64,000 bases of DNA from Chloranthus sessilifolius (GCA_021018995.1 CM037591.1:66615901-66679900); one strand, 5' to 3'; positions 46,511 through 58,266 are shown, numbered from the stretch's first letter. A program made the numbers and translations. Notes: a model not told the origin generated them from the letters alone.

Positions 46511-48264
46511 TCAGACCTTCATAGCCTCATAGTCCTCTTTCAGCGTAAACCAATTATGCCTAAGAGAAACTGTCATTGATTGTTCGGCCACCAAGGCGAC
46601 GTTATATCGATGAAGTTCCTCCTCAAGGGCATCGGTATACACACCCAAAGCGTGGACAAAAGCAACATCAATAATGACCCCAGACCGAGTAGGTTCTCCC
46701 TGAAAAGGCATGATGGCCCAAGTAGAAGGGTCGAACGCGACGATGTCATGTGGACCCTCGTTGCACACAACTATAGCAAATGAGGTCCCATCAGCGGGCA
46801 TCACGTGTATATTCCCCTCAATGACTAGGGAAGAGGAGCTGGGCTCCTCACAATCTACAAGCCCAGGAGCAATGCTGGCTCCAAGCTCTCCCGATGAAGA
46901 TGGGGGAGTCGAGTTAGTGGGCTTCGAAGTAGGGGCCTTAGGTGGGGCCATGGCCCAACCCTCCCCCATGAAGGGCTCATCAGCTGGTGGTGTAGAGGGA
47001 GGACTAGGTGGAGGTGAATGTCTGTCATCATGGGAAGACCCACTCGGACCTATCCTTGGTAATAATATAGCAACCCCCCCCAACACCTCATGTAGTAGCC
47101 CCCTCACAGAAGCGAGCTCAACACGAATCTCAATCTTCCCCACCTCTAATGCATGGAGGCACTGCTCCACCATGGACTGAGATGTGCTCAAGAAAAAGGA
47201 GTCCATCGATGGGGCAGCATTCCCATGAATGGCCTCATCCAAGAGGCCACTATATCGTCCGACACCAATGTCAAAGGTGTCGGGAAAGAATGTGGTGAGG
47301 GGAATAGAAGATGTGGTAGAAGTGGATGGGGTGGGGACACACTCCGGTGTAATGATAGGATCTGTGAAAAGCGTGGTGACTGGACGTGCAGCTGAAGGTG
47401 TGTGAATGGATGAAGTCTCGACCCATGGGAAAGGAGATGGAGGTCGAGGAGAAGGAGGGGAGTATGAGGTATCCCCCATCTCGAGTGGTGGTGATGGTGA
47501 GGGCATAAAGGGTATAGGTTGGGCATAGGAAGGTATGGTGGCGCTGGTTGCCCCAGCAGCAGATCCAACAAGGTCAAGGAAGGAGACAATTGGTGTCTCT
47601 GTCGGAGGCACAACCGGAGAAGCCACGACAGCCTACTCTGCAGTAGTGGGTTGGGCTTTTCTCCATTGGCTTACCACATAAAGCTTAGGCAATGTTGTTA
47701 ATGGCGGCTCTTGCAGGTCGATTTTGTACCCCCGATGGAGTAACTAACGTGTGATTGCTCGCCCATAAGGGAGTCGAAGCGACGCCTTGCGGGAGAGCGG
47801 TGCGGCCAGTTTCCTAAGGGTATCGAGTAACCCATAGAAGACTAATTTCACCGGTTCCAACCACCAGCCCTTGAGGATAGCGTAAAGGGCCTGTAGAAGC
47901 CTCCACGATGTTGGATCTTAAGTGAAATCAGACATAGTATTTTATATAACACTACGCCTATAAAGAAGAGGTCAGGTAAGAGGGCAGTGTGGGTCGTATG
48001 AGTGAGGCCAATTGGTGATTTACCGAAACCGGCATGCTCCAATTCAGCAGGGTCAAGGTAATCTTGACCTCTCAATAGGTCACAATCCACGGGGCATGTA
48101 GTCGGGATGCCACAGACTGTAGCCAATAGTGCCCTATCAAACAAAAGTTTGAAATTGTCGACCTTTGTTGAGAATTGGCCTGGTTTGGCAGTACTATATA
48201 TGAGATTCTGATAAACGAGCCAAACCAGGCATGGGTACACTAGTGTCAGTGATGGTGCAAACAA
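46511..48264 (-). pseudogene. Env-position (third) open frame of Athila-like #3, broken
   Basis: On the minus strand two frames follow each other, 48264-47848 and 47626-46511 (371 codons). A short readable stretch between them includes LPYGRAIT and LYVVSQWRKA. They sit between the expected pol and the 3' LTR, where Athila elements carry an env-like frame. The longer frame is Pro/Ser-rich with two helical stretches and no recognised domain. It opens at a GTG just after an in-frame TAG, so this is not a true start. No signal peptide or membrane anchor is evident. The identity is inferred from position and weak motif resemblance. Confidence 0.55.
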
Positions 48265-48450
48265 ACCCCTGAGGTTGGCTTGCCTAAAGTAGGTGGCCAG
48301 TCACATAATTTACCATTTTATCACCCTTAACTTAGTGATGTTAGACTACAGTTTGCTGCTAATGAGATGCTAATGTGCAAATATTTAGAATAGATGGCAG
48401 AATAGAGTCAGAGTGTTAATCTTTGCCCAAAATGAACTCAAAAAGCAGTA

Positions 48451-48685
48451 AGAATCACGATCATATGAAGATATATTCCCAATCGCGATTGACACTAGTG
48501 CAAGTCAAAAGACAGAGTTATGATACAATCGTAACCACGAGCGAACGTAACCAAAAGAAGAAAAAGAAGGAATCATAAGTCATGATCCTATACAAAAGAC
48601 TCTCAAGCACGAAAGGAACACACAATTGAACGTAAAGAATGAAGAATCATACTGAAGAAAAGAAGTAATCGTATTCACGATTGTA
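48451..48685. repeat. Palindrome cluster in Athila #2 LTR (AATCGTA-CACGATT type)
   Basis: Copies include AATCACGATCATATG, AATCGCGATT, CAATCGTAACCACGA, AATCATAAGTCATGATC and AATCGTATTCACGATTG. It is the same motif class as in Athila #1. Confidence 0.75.
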
Positions 48686-49921
48686 TGAGATTGAAGCTTC
48701 TGCTGTTGCTAATCACGTGAAAGCCATGCAAAAATAGAAAGATCTCTTAAATTAGAAGTTTGCTATTTCACATATCTGAGAAGATTGACGAAAGAATCTT
48801 GAAGATCTCTACTACTGAAAATAAGGAGAAAAGTTTTGTACGCATCTATCAATCAAAAGCAAGGAAGATTAGATTAGAAGTTTTAGTTTTATTAGGAATC
48901 TTTTATTTTAGTAGGTTACTTTTATTAGAATTCGAATAATGCAAACCGAACCCTTATGAGCTATATATAAGAGGGCTCGGCATAGAGGAAAAACTTATCG
49001 AAGAAATTCTCAACATCAATTGATGACTGAGGTTGGGTTTCCTGAAGATCAATCCTAGAGTAGTTTAGTTTAGTTTAGTTTAGTTTAGATATCCAAGGTT
49101 TCTCAAAAGCAATTGACGACTCTGATCGGGAGCGGAGAGATTAGAGTAGAGTATCTGTAGTTTCTCAGGAGCGATTGACGCCTATGACTGAGAGATCAAA
49201 GATCTTTTTTTTATTTGCTTTCTAGTTTAGATTTACTGCTTTCATTTACTGCTTTGTAAAACTCTAAAAGTTCTGGATTTTAATTGACACCTAAGATTGA
49301 GAATTTTCAGATTAGTGTAGTGATATTTTATTTTCTATCTTCGATTCTCTAGAGTTTGATTGACACTCAAATTTCTTGAAGTTTGATTGACGTCCATATT
49401 CTGGAAGCCTTAAATATAGTGTAATAGTATTTTAATTTTGTAAAAATTCGAGAACTGAAGGATTGCGATTGACGACCATAATTGGAAGTAGGAGGATTTA
49501 AATTTATTTTTCTGTATCTTAGTTTAGTAAAAACAATCATTCTTTATTCTTTAAAGGCAAATAAAAGCATTCAAAATTTTGACCTTCCTCGTGGGATCGA
49601 CCTTATACTAGCCCTACAATTTCCGTTGTGCACTTGCAATGGGTTAAGACTGAGTACAATTAATAGTGCGTATCAACTTTTTGATGCTACTGACGGGGAT
49701 GCGGATAAAATTTGAAAGCCGATATTTGTCTTTCAAACCTCTTTTCTTTTCTATTTTTATTTTCTTTAATCATTTCTTTACCTTTTGCAGGTTTTATTTC
49801 GCAGAAGCTGATCAAAGGTTTCGACACTTCTTCTGAAAATAAAAGCTAGAGGTTCAGATTTGTTCTCTCCCTACTTTCTAAAATTAAAATCAAATAAAAT
49901 TTAAAAACACAAAAATAAATA

Positions 49922-51738
49922 CATGGCTATGCAAGTCCCTAATGAAATACCCAACTGCCCCTTGTATCGAGACATAATAGAAATAGAGCAAGCTTTTGTA
50001 TCTCAGTGGGGTAGTTATGGGAATTCTTATAATCCTTAGTGGGGAAACTATTCTGGCTTTCTAAGGCTAACGCAACAAGAATTATCTTATACATACCCAC
50101 AATATCCTCAGAATGACCAATAGATATATGCCTCGTATCAATCTTTTGAACAATAGCTTAGTCCTCAAACTTGAAACGATGATGCTACTATCGTCTAGAT
50201 CCTCCAAGATCTACAACAACAGGCGCACCAGCGTTTTAGGGAATTATCACAACTTACCAAATCTCTCGAGATTTACATTCTTGCACTCAATCCATTACGA
50301 ATCTAGAAACCCAAATTGGGCAACTAGCTACGCAATGGATGGAAGGAGAAAGTAGCCAAGCGTGTTCACAATCTGTGAACAACTTGGGAGGACAAGTTCA
50401 TGAGGGAAATACACCAATTTCCACAATACACATCCAAGCTGTTCAAACCTTAAGAAGTGTCAGAACTATTAATAATAGGGTAGAGATGCCTACTCTAGTA
50501 ATCACCCCTGAGATCAAGAAAAAAGAGCATGAAGCCATAGAAGAAGTTCCATCGCTAGAAAAATTTTAAAAATTAGAAAATGAAAAACAAAAAAATAATA
50601 ATGACAGTGCACCTAACTCTGTAACAGAAGTACCATATGTACCTAAGTTATCCTTTCCAAACACTTTCGGTGCACCGTCTTCCTTTGATCAAAATCCCAA
50701 AAAATTAGAAGAAATTACTGAAATTTCAAGGAAGTGAAGATTAATTTCCCCCTCCTGGAGGCAATCAAACAAGTTCCAGCTTACGCATATTTTTTGAAAG
50801 AAATGTGCATGCAGAAGTGAAATGGCGGAATAATATCTCACAAAAAGTCTTCTTAACAGAGTAAGTGAGCTCGGTTCTGCAAGCCAAAACTCCACCTAAG
50901 CTCAAAGATCCCGCAGTACCGACAATTCCGTGTATTATTGGTGACCACTCCATTAGTAAGGCACTCTTAGATCTGCGAGCTAGTGTGAATCTACTGCCAC
51001 ACTCAGTATATGAGAAACTGAGACTAGCTAATATGAGGCCTATGTCAGTAACTCTTCAGTTAGCCGATAGATCGGAAAGAAGGCCGGTAGGAATCATCGA
51101 AGATTTCATGGTTGGGGTCGACAAGTTTGTCTTCCCTGTCGATTTCCTAGTATTAGACATGGAGCAAAGTTTGAAATCTCCAACATAAATTCCCGTCATA
51201 CTCGGCAGACCATTCTTGGCCACAGCCATTACCTGTATAAATTGTAAAATTGGTGTGATGGAAGTCGCTTTTGGGGATATGCGGATTCAGTTAAATGTCT
51301 TCTCAACAACCAATTAGATGACTTCGATTGATAATGAAGAATTCTTCAGCATAGATGAGATTGAAGAAATGGTAGAAGAAGCATTGCCTCTAGCTTTATC
51401 CAAGGATGCGCTTCAAACTACATTATGGTATTAGGACTTGGGAGAATTTGAGCAGCAATATGAGGAGGTGACCTATGTACTGGACACTTCTTCCCATGAG
51501 TCCCAGTTAAGAACTTGGAAGCCATGGATAGAACTCTAACCACCACTTCCAATGAAACACTGCTACCATCTATTGAAAAAGCACCCACCTTGGATCTGAA
51601 ACCACTTCCCGACACCCTTAAGTACGCTTTTCTTGGGCCCAACAAAACTTTTCCAGTAATCATTTCTTCTGCCATCATTGTAAATTAGGAGAGTAAGCTA
51701 TTGGCCATTCTTATGAAGCATAAGTGTGTGATAGGATG
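49922..51738 (+). pseudogene. Athila gag C-terminus, aspartic protease and RT start, with stops
   Basis: The gag tail is at about 49922-50560 with several stops. The protease open frame 50865-51188 contains PPKLKDPAVPTIPCIIGDHS, the active-site block DLRASVNLLP (the usual DLGAS has lost its glycine) and VDKFVFPVDF. It continues after a stop with ILGRPFLATA at about 51200. At 51590-51738, frames resembling the LKPLPDTLKYAFLG and PVIIS blocks mark the RT N-terminus, which is interrupted. The glycine loss and the stops make it inactive. Confidence 0.88.
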
Positions 51739-51739
51739 G

Positions 51740-53299
51740 TGTGCAACCATGGGCTCTCGTGAGTCCGTCACGATGATGCGCTTTTTACTATAAATTTAGA
51801 GTCGCCACCCGGAGCTTTTGGTGTCCCGGGATACCCAAATCAATATGATGAGTACCAAAGTGCTAAAAATATGACTCAGATCTGGTTTACGCCAAAGGCT
51901 CTTTGGTAGGGGCTTCGGTTATCGATCGGGAAGGTGTTAGGCACCTGGCCAACCTACTCGTAAGCGGTTTCTACTTATAGCCAAAAGAAAAAAATAATAA
52001 AAATAAAGATAAAACAACACTTCCTCTTGCCCGAAGGCACTCCGATCCTAATTACGCCCATCGCAATCACTGAAATTTCGGTGGCGTAACGGTGCAAATT
52101 CAAGCATAGAGGAAAGGCAAAGAAGGTAGAGGAATAGAGGGGAGAGCCAGAGCTCTCGGGCCCTTATAGCACAACTGTGGTCCTTCGCGTGAGGGCACTT
52201 CGGGAGCTTTCGATAGCTAGAGAGGTTGGAAGATGGGTTCTAACCTCTAAGGCTTAGTAGCTAAGGGGTAGAGGAAGGAGGCTAGGGGGTAGATCTCACC
52301 TAGGCTAAAGGATTTATAGTGGAAGATGGGATCTAAAGGATGGTTTTGAATTCTAGAATTTGTATAGATTTGGTGCACCAAAGGGGAGAAGGGGATCTCT
52401 TAATCTTTTTTGTTTTCTTGGAAAATTTTCAAACCTTTGTAAAGGGAGGGGTGTCTTTCTATTTATAGAAAATGAGAGGGTTAGGAGGGTACTTAAGAGC
52501 TAATAGGATTAGCAATTAGGTAATCCTAAATCTAAGGTTTTTGAGTTTTTTAAGGTCATGGATAGGTGTGAGAATAAGTTCAATGGTAGTTGATAGGATG
52601 GGGTTTCAAATGACTAGGGGATTGTAAATAGGGTAAATTGGGGTGCAACAGTCCTAAAGAAACCCATCCTAAATATAGGGATGGTCAACAAGTTAAACCC
52701 CAAAAGTGAAATTCAGACAAAATCTCACAGTTATTGTAGCTAAGCCTAACATGTATATTATACATGCTAGGCATATGTACAGTGCCTGTGAGAAGTTCAG
52801 AGCCCGCTGTGGAGCCCATTTGGCTTAGCGTGCATGTATATTATACACGCTAGGCCAAATTCTTCCAAAAAATGGCCTAGCGTGTATATTATACACGCTA
52901 AGCAAAATTCCTTCAGAAGTGACCTAGCGTGTATATTATACACGCTAGGCAAAATGCCCCACCTCAGGCCGAGACTTCGGATAGTTATAACTTTTGGTGT
53001 ATGACTCATAATCGGATGATTCTTGGCTCGTTGGAAAGCTTGGGACCTCTATATTCCAATGGTGCCTAATTTAGTTCCAGTAGAGGTCCCAGTGATTCTC
53101 AGTACACCTCTCTCTAACCATTACCTGGGAGGGTTCAAATAGGTCTGGGGAGGGGCTCTATAGGTTAGGGTTGATTCCTGAGGGTTTTTACGGGTTTGGG
53201 TTGGGTTCTAAGGGTTCGGGAAGTGCTATTGAAAGCTCGAGGGTGCACCTTTCTTGAAGTATGTTTTGATTTGGCCTTGGGCCAAATTGGGTGTCTACA
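51740..53299 (-). mobile_element. LTR H of a Tat-like gypsy element
   Basis: On the minus strand it starts TGTAGACACCCAATTTGG at 53299, directly after a purine tract CCAAAGAGGGGCATC (53314-53300), and ends GGTTGCACA at 51740. The segment TTTAGAGTCGCCACCCGG and CGGGAAGGTGTTAGGCACC (about 51795-51940) is a widely conserved block of this LTR class. It holds a cluster of stem-loops at 52744-52950. The left flank GATGG could be one half of the target duplication; the right half was not found because the element is truncated. Confidence 0.75.
52744..52950. repeat. Stem-loop cluster in LTR H (13-bp arms)
   Basis: Four copies of an inverted repeat with arms GCCTAGCGTGTAT and ATACACGCTAGGC around ATT occur at 52744-52772, 52823-52855 (arm shifted), 52875-52903 and 52923-52950. 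The last two are 48 bp apart. Three more copies are at 54019-54135. Confidence 0.92.
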
Positions 53300-54137
53300 G
53301 ATGCCCCTCTTTGGTATCCAATCACTAATGATTGAATCCCAAAGAAAAAAAGACATCCGAAGAGGCTCAAGGAACGCTAACGGGGGTCCGCTATATTCAA
53401 AGCAAAACTCAAACATCAAATGGTAACGTGGTGAGTATACGGAAGCCCTGTATGTCGGGAAAAAATATTTGTTCCTTAAGGCTATCGGTCCCCAAGCATT
53501 TACCGACATTACTAGGCATGACCGAGATGGTGCGAGTTGCGAAAGCCCAATGTGTTGGGAAAAATATCCGCTCCTCGATATGATTTGATGAGGTGTAATG
53601 TTTGATTTTTATTATGAATAAAACAACCCATGAGTGGGGGGGGGGGGGTAGACCCATACCTAAAAACTGGCATGATACCAAAACGCGAAGATCCACAGTC
53701 TGTGTCCAATCGCATGAGGCATTGATTGCCCCATTTGATTGGTCACAAGTGCCCCTACTCGAGGTAAGGTTTGAGGTCTCTGAGTGACCTCATTGATCCC
53801 GACAATAATTTAGCACTACTACCCGAATGAAGTGAATTAATGTCGCAACATTTTTTGGGAGTGTGTGCTGCTGGTTCTTCTATTTTTTTCTTTTCTTTTT
53901 TTGCTTTCTCCTCCTCTTTTTTTTTAATATATATTATTATTATTTTTTTTTTTTAGGGGTTACACCTACGTATGCACCTAAAGAAGAAGGAACACACATG
54001 TGTGTAAGGGAGGATTAAGCCTAGCGTGTATATTATACACGCTAGGCCAAATCTGGCGGATTTATGCCTAGCCTGTATATTATACACGCTAGGCCAAATC
54101 TGGCAATATTTAGCCTAGTGTGTATATTATACATGTT
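53300..54137 (-). mobile_element. 3' interior of the Tat-like element H
   Basis: It is untranslated DNA upstream of the purine tract, with a poly-G run at 53637-53648 and a G/C-rich GTGCCCCTACTCGAGGTAAG block. Three more stem-loops at 54019-54047, 54066-54094 and 54113-54135 (47-bp spacing) close it. It ends abruptly against the gag start of element D. No coding domain was seen. Confidence 0.5.
54019..54135. repeat. Second stem-loop cluster of element H
   Basis: Three copies of the 13-bp-arm stem-loop of LTR H; the third has lost part of one arm at the breakpoint. The spacing of 47 bp equals that in the LTR. Confidence 0.88.
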
Positions 54138-54480
54138 GTCGCCATGGTTTTCATGGTATGCATCATCCTCTGACGCTTCTCTCTCTCTTCATTCCTCTCC
54201 CTTATTCTTTCTTGTTCTCTTTGGTCTCTTTCCTGTCGATCTCATTCTCGGCCCTCTTCTTGATCTTGGCTCTCTTGGCCACTATTACCTGAAGCCCCTC
54301 TGCTTCCCATAGGTACTCTGTTCGTAGGCGAGATAAAATCATCTCTACTATGTAAATTATCTCTACTACGTAAATTTCTCTCATGACCGCCTCTGGGTCG
54401 GCCTCTTCCCTTAAAAGATATAATGGTTTGCATGTGAAACCAAAGTTTCGTTAGCAGAAGTCTCTATGCTCTAACAAAAA

Positions 54481-54552
54481 TAAGGATTGTCAGAATTTCT
54501 AAAAAAAATTCTGACAATCCTTATTATATAATAAATAATAAGGATTGTCAAA
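54481..54552. repeat. 18-bp perfect hairpin plus an extra half copy beside the primer site
   Basis: TAAGGATTGTCAGAATTT at 54481-54498 is followed by its exact complement ending at 54523. A third copy, TAAGGATTGTCA, is at about 54539. It lies in the leader of element D next to the tRNA primer site. Confidence 0.85.
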
Positions 54553-54598
54553 AAAATGGCTCTGATACCAACTGTGACAGCCCGAATTTTAGTACCTC

Positions 54599-55322
54599 GA
54601 AACTCGTGCCATCAGCACGACCCTTGAAGCCGTGCCCCATAAACCTGCACAGAACATTAATATATCCAAGCACAATAAAGAATAAGAAATGAATTTAACA
54701 AGATCTCCCATGCATTAATGATATATTATTATATAATAAAAGCTCAAAAGGCAGTTTTCATTCCATGCCAACGCATGGACAAAAGAACTGGCCCAAATCA
54801 TTGGTGATAAAACCAGGTCACCCCAGATGGTTCGCCAAAAGAAATATCAGAGTATAATTGCATTTTTCTCAAAAAGGGCTTGACATACCAAGCCGTACAG
54901 AATGCTCTCAAAAATCTCTCTAAAAGTACGCAGCGGTCCTCTAGAAGAAGTCCTCAGGAGGAAACTCGTGCCATCAACACGACCCTTGAGGCCGTGCCCC
55001 ATAAACCTGCACGGAATATTAATATATCCAAGCACAATAAAGAATAAGAAATGAATTCAACAAGACCTCCCATGCATTAATGATATATTATTATATAATA
55101 AAAGCTCAAAAGGCAGTTCTCATTCCATGCCAACGCATGGACAAAAGAACCAGCCCAAATCATTGGTGATAAAACCAGGTCACCTCAGATGGTTCACCAA
55201 AAGAAATATCAGAGTATAATTGTATTTTTCTCAAAAAGGGCTTGACATACCAAGCCGTATAGAATGCTCTCAAAAATCTCTCTAAAAGTACGCAGCGGTC
55301 CTCTAGAAGAAGTCCTCAGGAG
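54599..55322. repeat. 362-bp tandem duplication at the 3' end of LTR D
   Basis: Copy one, 54599-54960, and copy two, 54961-55322, are about 97% alike. They both start GAAACTCGTGCCATCA and end within the acidic exon (GAAGTCCTCAGGAGG). The duplication therefore repeats the exon's terminus and the R/U5-like tail of the LTR. Confidence 0.93.
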
Positions 55323-55406
55323 GAGGCTCCAACTCTTCCCCGGGCACGTAATCCGAATCCTTCGGATCTACATCTCCTGAACCCTCAGTAGCCATAAGCA
55401 CGGGAC
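55303..55406 (-). other. Conserved acidic exon of LTR D
   Basis: An acceptor ACGTTGCAG and two bases precede a frame with GSGDVDPKDSDYVPGEELEP, ending EDFF-stop. It has the same phase as A, B, C and F. Confidence 0.7.
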
Positions 55407-57110
55407 CTGCAACGTATAGTCTAAAGGGTGAGCTACATCCTAGCTCAATAGAGAAATAACACAATGAACATATAAGTCAAGTTCTCACATATATTCTATG
55501 ACATTAAACAGCATGAGGTATTAATGAATTTACTGGAAAAATATCAGTTTAAATGACTGAAAAATGAATGTACTAAGTATTACTGTTATTTCACATGTTC
55601 TCATTTGTTCTCAACCTTTCACTGATTCGACCTAAAGACTTAAATTTGTAACTTAAATATTTTCTAACTTACTATAGAGTCGGGCGCCCGATGGAATACC
55701 CTCCATCGTCGTCTAAATAGACAGTTTTCATATCACTATTCTCATTCATCAATTATACCCAGGTCCCTCTCTCATAGGCGACGGGGTCTAATTCTCATAT
55801 CAACGTCCCTGGGATGTGCAACTGGTGTACGGATTGGCCGCCGTACCGGTCACGAATATCCTGCCACATCAGTCGTGGGTATCCCGTCACGTCGGTGGAG
55901 TATTCTCCAGAACCTTAAATAATAAAAGTATCAAGTGCACTATATATAGTTATTTACCGTGTGATTGTGCTAAATATAATAGATTAGGCCTTATCAGTTT
56001 TCATTCATTCTTGCTTTACAATTTCATATACATCCCTGCGATGCCTAAATCAATGCATCACATAGATGCCTTTATTACATTCTCATCTCCTGGGGATGCC
56101 ACATATTCACTTGCTTACTTGTGTCACACACACACATTTACTGATTCACATTTACTATGCATTTATTTTTATTTCTATGCCACTACATACATGCTCTTGA
56201 AATTTAAAATACATGTTCAAGGTGTTCCCTACCTCAAAGCAAAGCTATCATTTAACGCATTGCCATTCCCTAGGAAATCAAACGCATCTAACACACGCTA
56301 AACCTACATTGTATGTGCCAAAGATACCCTCAGAAAAGTCCCTAAGAATCTTCGGATGTAATATCCCTGATATTTTTGGCATATTTTCGTTTACCTCGGT
56401 AAGCGTGCCCGAAAAATACTGTAGAATATTTTTGGACTTTTGGTAAGCTAAGGCTATGATAAGACTAATGGCCAAAGGATTTAGTCTCGAGAGATGTGCA
56501 AGTCATAAAATCAATGACTTACACTATTGGGTTAGTGTTGGTGGTTAACACTAGATATGTTCTCAACTTAAAGGGATAAGTTGTAAAATTTAAATATCTA
56601 GATTTTGTATGCTTTGTTTATATATTATAAAGAGAGTTTAGAGAAAATACACTTCTCTCTTTCGGTTGGAAAACAAATAGGAAACATTTTGGGCTGCATG
56701 TGATCTTTAGATCTTGGAAGTTTTAGAGTTCCTCTCTCCATCTCAACCATTGATTAGAGTAGTGCCTAAATTCTGATCAGTTTGAATTAATGGAAAGAGA
56801 AGAGTGATGTGGAGAGGGTGAAAAATCTGTGTGATTTTGTTGAGTGAAGTGGCTGTAACCACCCTTCTTTTTGGACTGATTTGAAGATCTAAAACCATTG
56901 AGCTTGGAGATCTTTTCCGGACGTGAATCGGTTCAAAGAAAGCAACGAATTAAGCTACAAGAGGTATGCCTTAAAACCTCCTTATGCAAATTTGTTTGAT
57001 TTTTGTTAAGAATGTAAGTTTTGAATCCAATAGAAATGATGGTATGGCTGTGTAGAAAATAAGAAAAAGAATCCGAGCATGTTAAAAATTTACAGCCACA
57101 GTACCTGAGA

Positions 57111-57288
57111 AAATCGACCATCGATTTCCAAAATCGACTGTCGAAATTGGAAATCGACTGTCGAATTGGAAATCGACAAATAAAAATGATTTTAGTTTAA
57201 CAGATTCAAATTCGATGGACGAATTTCAAATCGACCATCAAATTTCAAATTCGACCATCGAATTTGAAATCGATGGTCGAATTCATCG
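57111..57288. repeat. Palindrome cluster in LTR E (TCGACCATCGA type)
   Basis: Eight or nine copies of TCGA-3 nt-TCGA flanked by AAAT/ATTT: AAATCGACCATCGATTT, AATCGACTGTCGAAATT, AATTCGACCATCGAATTT, AATCGATGGTCGAATT. The cluster begins 149 nt after the predicted donor. Confidence 0.88.
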
Positions 57289-58179
57289 CTTTTAATTTTT
57301 GATTGGATTTTTTGTTTTATGAGCCTTTGGATTAATTTTTGGGTTGTATATTAACACTTAGGGTGTTAATATATGTAGGTTTTGGTCAATTGGGAGTCCT
57401 TGGAGAGGATTGCTTATGCATGCCTTTGAATTGTCTTGGTTAAGGTAGGGGAATCCAAACTATTATTTGCATAAATTATAAGCATAAACAGTCATAAATC
57501 AGGTTATTTTTAGAAGCATGAAATATAGAAAATTCATTACACACGGTGAAATTAAAACTTTGAACATATGATATAATCCGAAAATTGCAAACCTTGTCAT
57601 AAAGAAGAATCATTGGAAATCGAACTTGATTAAATTTGAATCGAGAACCTCGCTTAACTTTTGAATCGTAACCTCGTTAACCCGAATCGAACTTTGAAAA
57701 TCGATATGATATGAATAATAAGCTTGGATATGTGTTAGCATTTGCATTTGATTTTGGGTTCATAAGTACGATGCCCTAGATTCCAACGTGTTGTGAGTAA
57801 AACTTTGGCAAAGTTTCCCTCATAGCGTAGGGGCTTGTTGCATTTTCAAAATGGGTTCATGAACGACGATGGTCAGTAGGGTCTTCCCATCGGTCACGTA
57901 GTCTGCTCTCATGCTATAGGAAATTTGGGAGATAAAATTAAGTTATAAATTTAAGACAAGAAGCATGCTAAATCAGAACATTTTGAACACTTTAGATTTT
58001 ATGATCAGTTTTTGACTCAGGATTAGAACTGGAGATTTAATTTGAAAAGCATCATTGAAAAACCATATTTGATTCGATTCCGTCTTTTGAAAAACTTTTA
58101 CTTATAAGAAATGCAAATAGACCTGTCTTCCCTTATTGAGCTTGGTCATAGCTCACCTCGACTATACGTCTGTCTTGAG

Positions 58180-58266
58180 ACCGATTTGGGATCTGAGGAT
58201 TTGGAGGATTCTGATTATATTCCTGAGGAGGAATTAGACTTGCCTGCTGAGGAGTTCTTCCCTTGA
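58180..58266 (+). other. Acidic frame of LTR E
   Basis: After a degenerate acceptor (TCTTGAG) comes a frame GSEDLEDSDYIPEEELDLPA, ending EEFFP-stop. Unlike the other copies, the apparent exon start is in phase 0, probably because of an indel or a mutated acceptor. Confidence 0.6.

Larger units (their letters stand above)
32137..48293 (-). mobile_element. Athila-like gypsy element #3, 3' part (interrupted by #1 and solo LTR C)
   Basis: The 3' LTR is in two pieces, 32137-32173 and 39892-41340 (about 1486 bp together). It starts TGATCAACC on the minus strand, directly after the purine tract TTTTGGGGGTG (41341-41352). The internal region runs right from 41341: a conserved untranslated segment shared with #1 (CCTTTAAACCCCTAGGTGAT), solo LTR C at 41744-44747, then an env-position open frame 46511-48264. 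No pol and no 5' LTR were seen; at 48294 the element is cut by Athila-like #2 in the opposite orientation. Confidence 0.8.
48294..51739 (+). mobile_element. Athila-like gypsy element #2, 5' part
   Basis: The 5' LTR 48294-49675 is followed by a primer binding site variant ACTTTTTGATGCTACTGACG (49676-49695; Athila consensus TTGGCGCCGTTGCCGGGGA). The interior contains the end of gag, protease and the start of RT, then is cut at 51739 inside RT by the Tat-like LTR H. It lies head-to-head with element #3. The N-terminal two thirds of gag is deleted. Confidence 0.88.

Noticed and set aside
46710-47180. 156-codon plus-strand frame
   Set aside because: It is the antisense shadow of the longer minus-strand frame in Athila-like #3.
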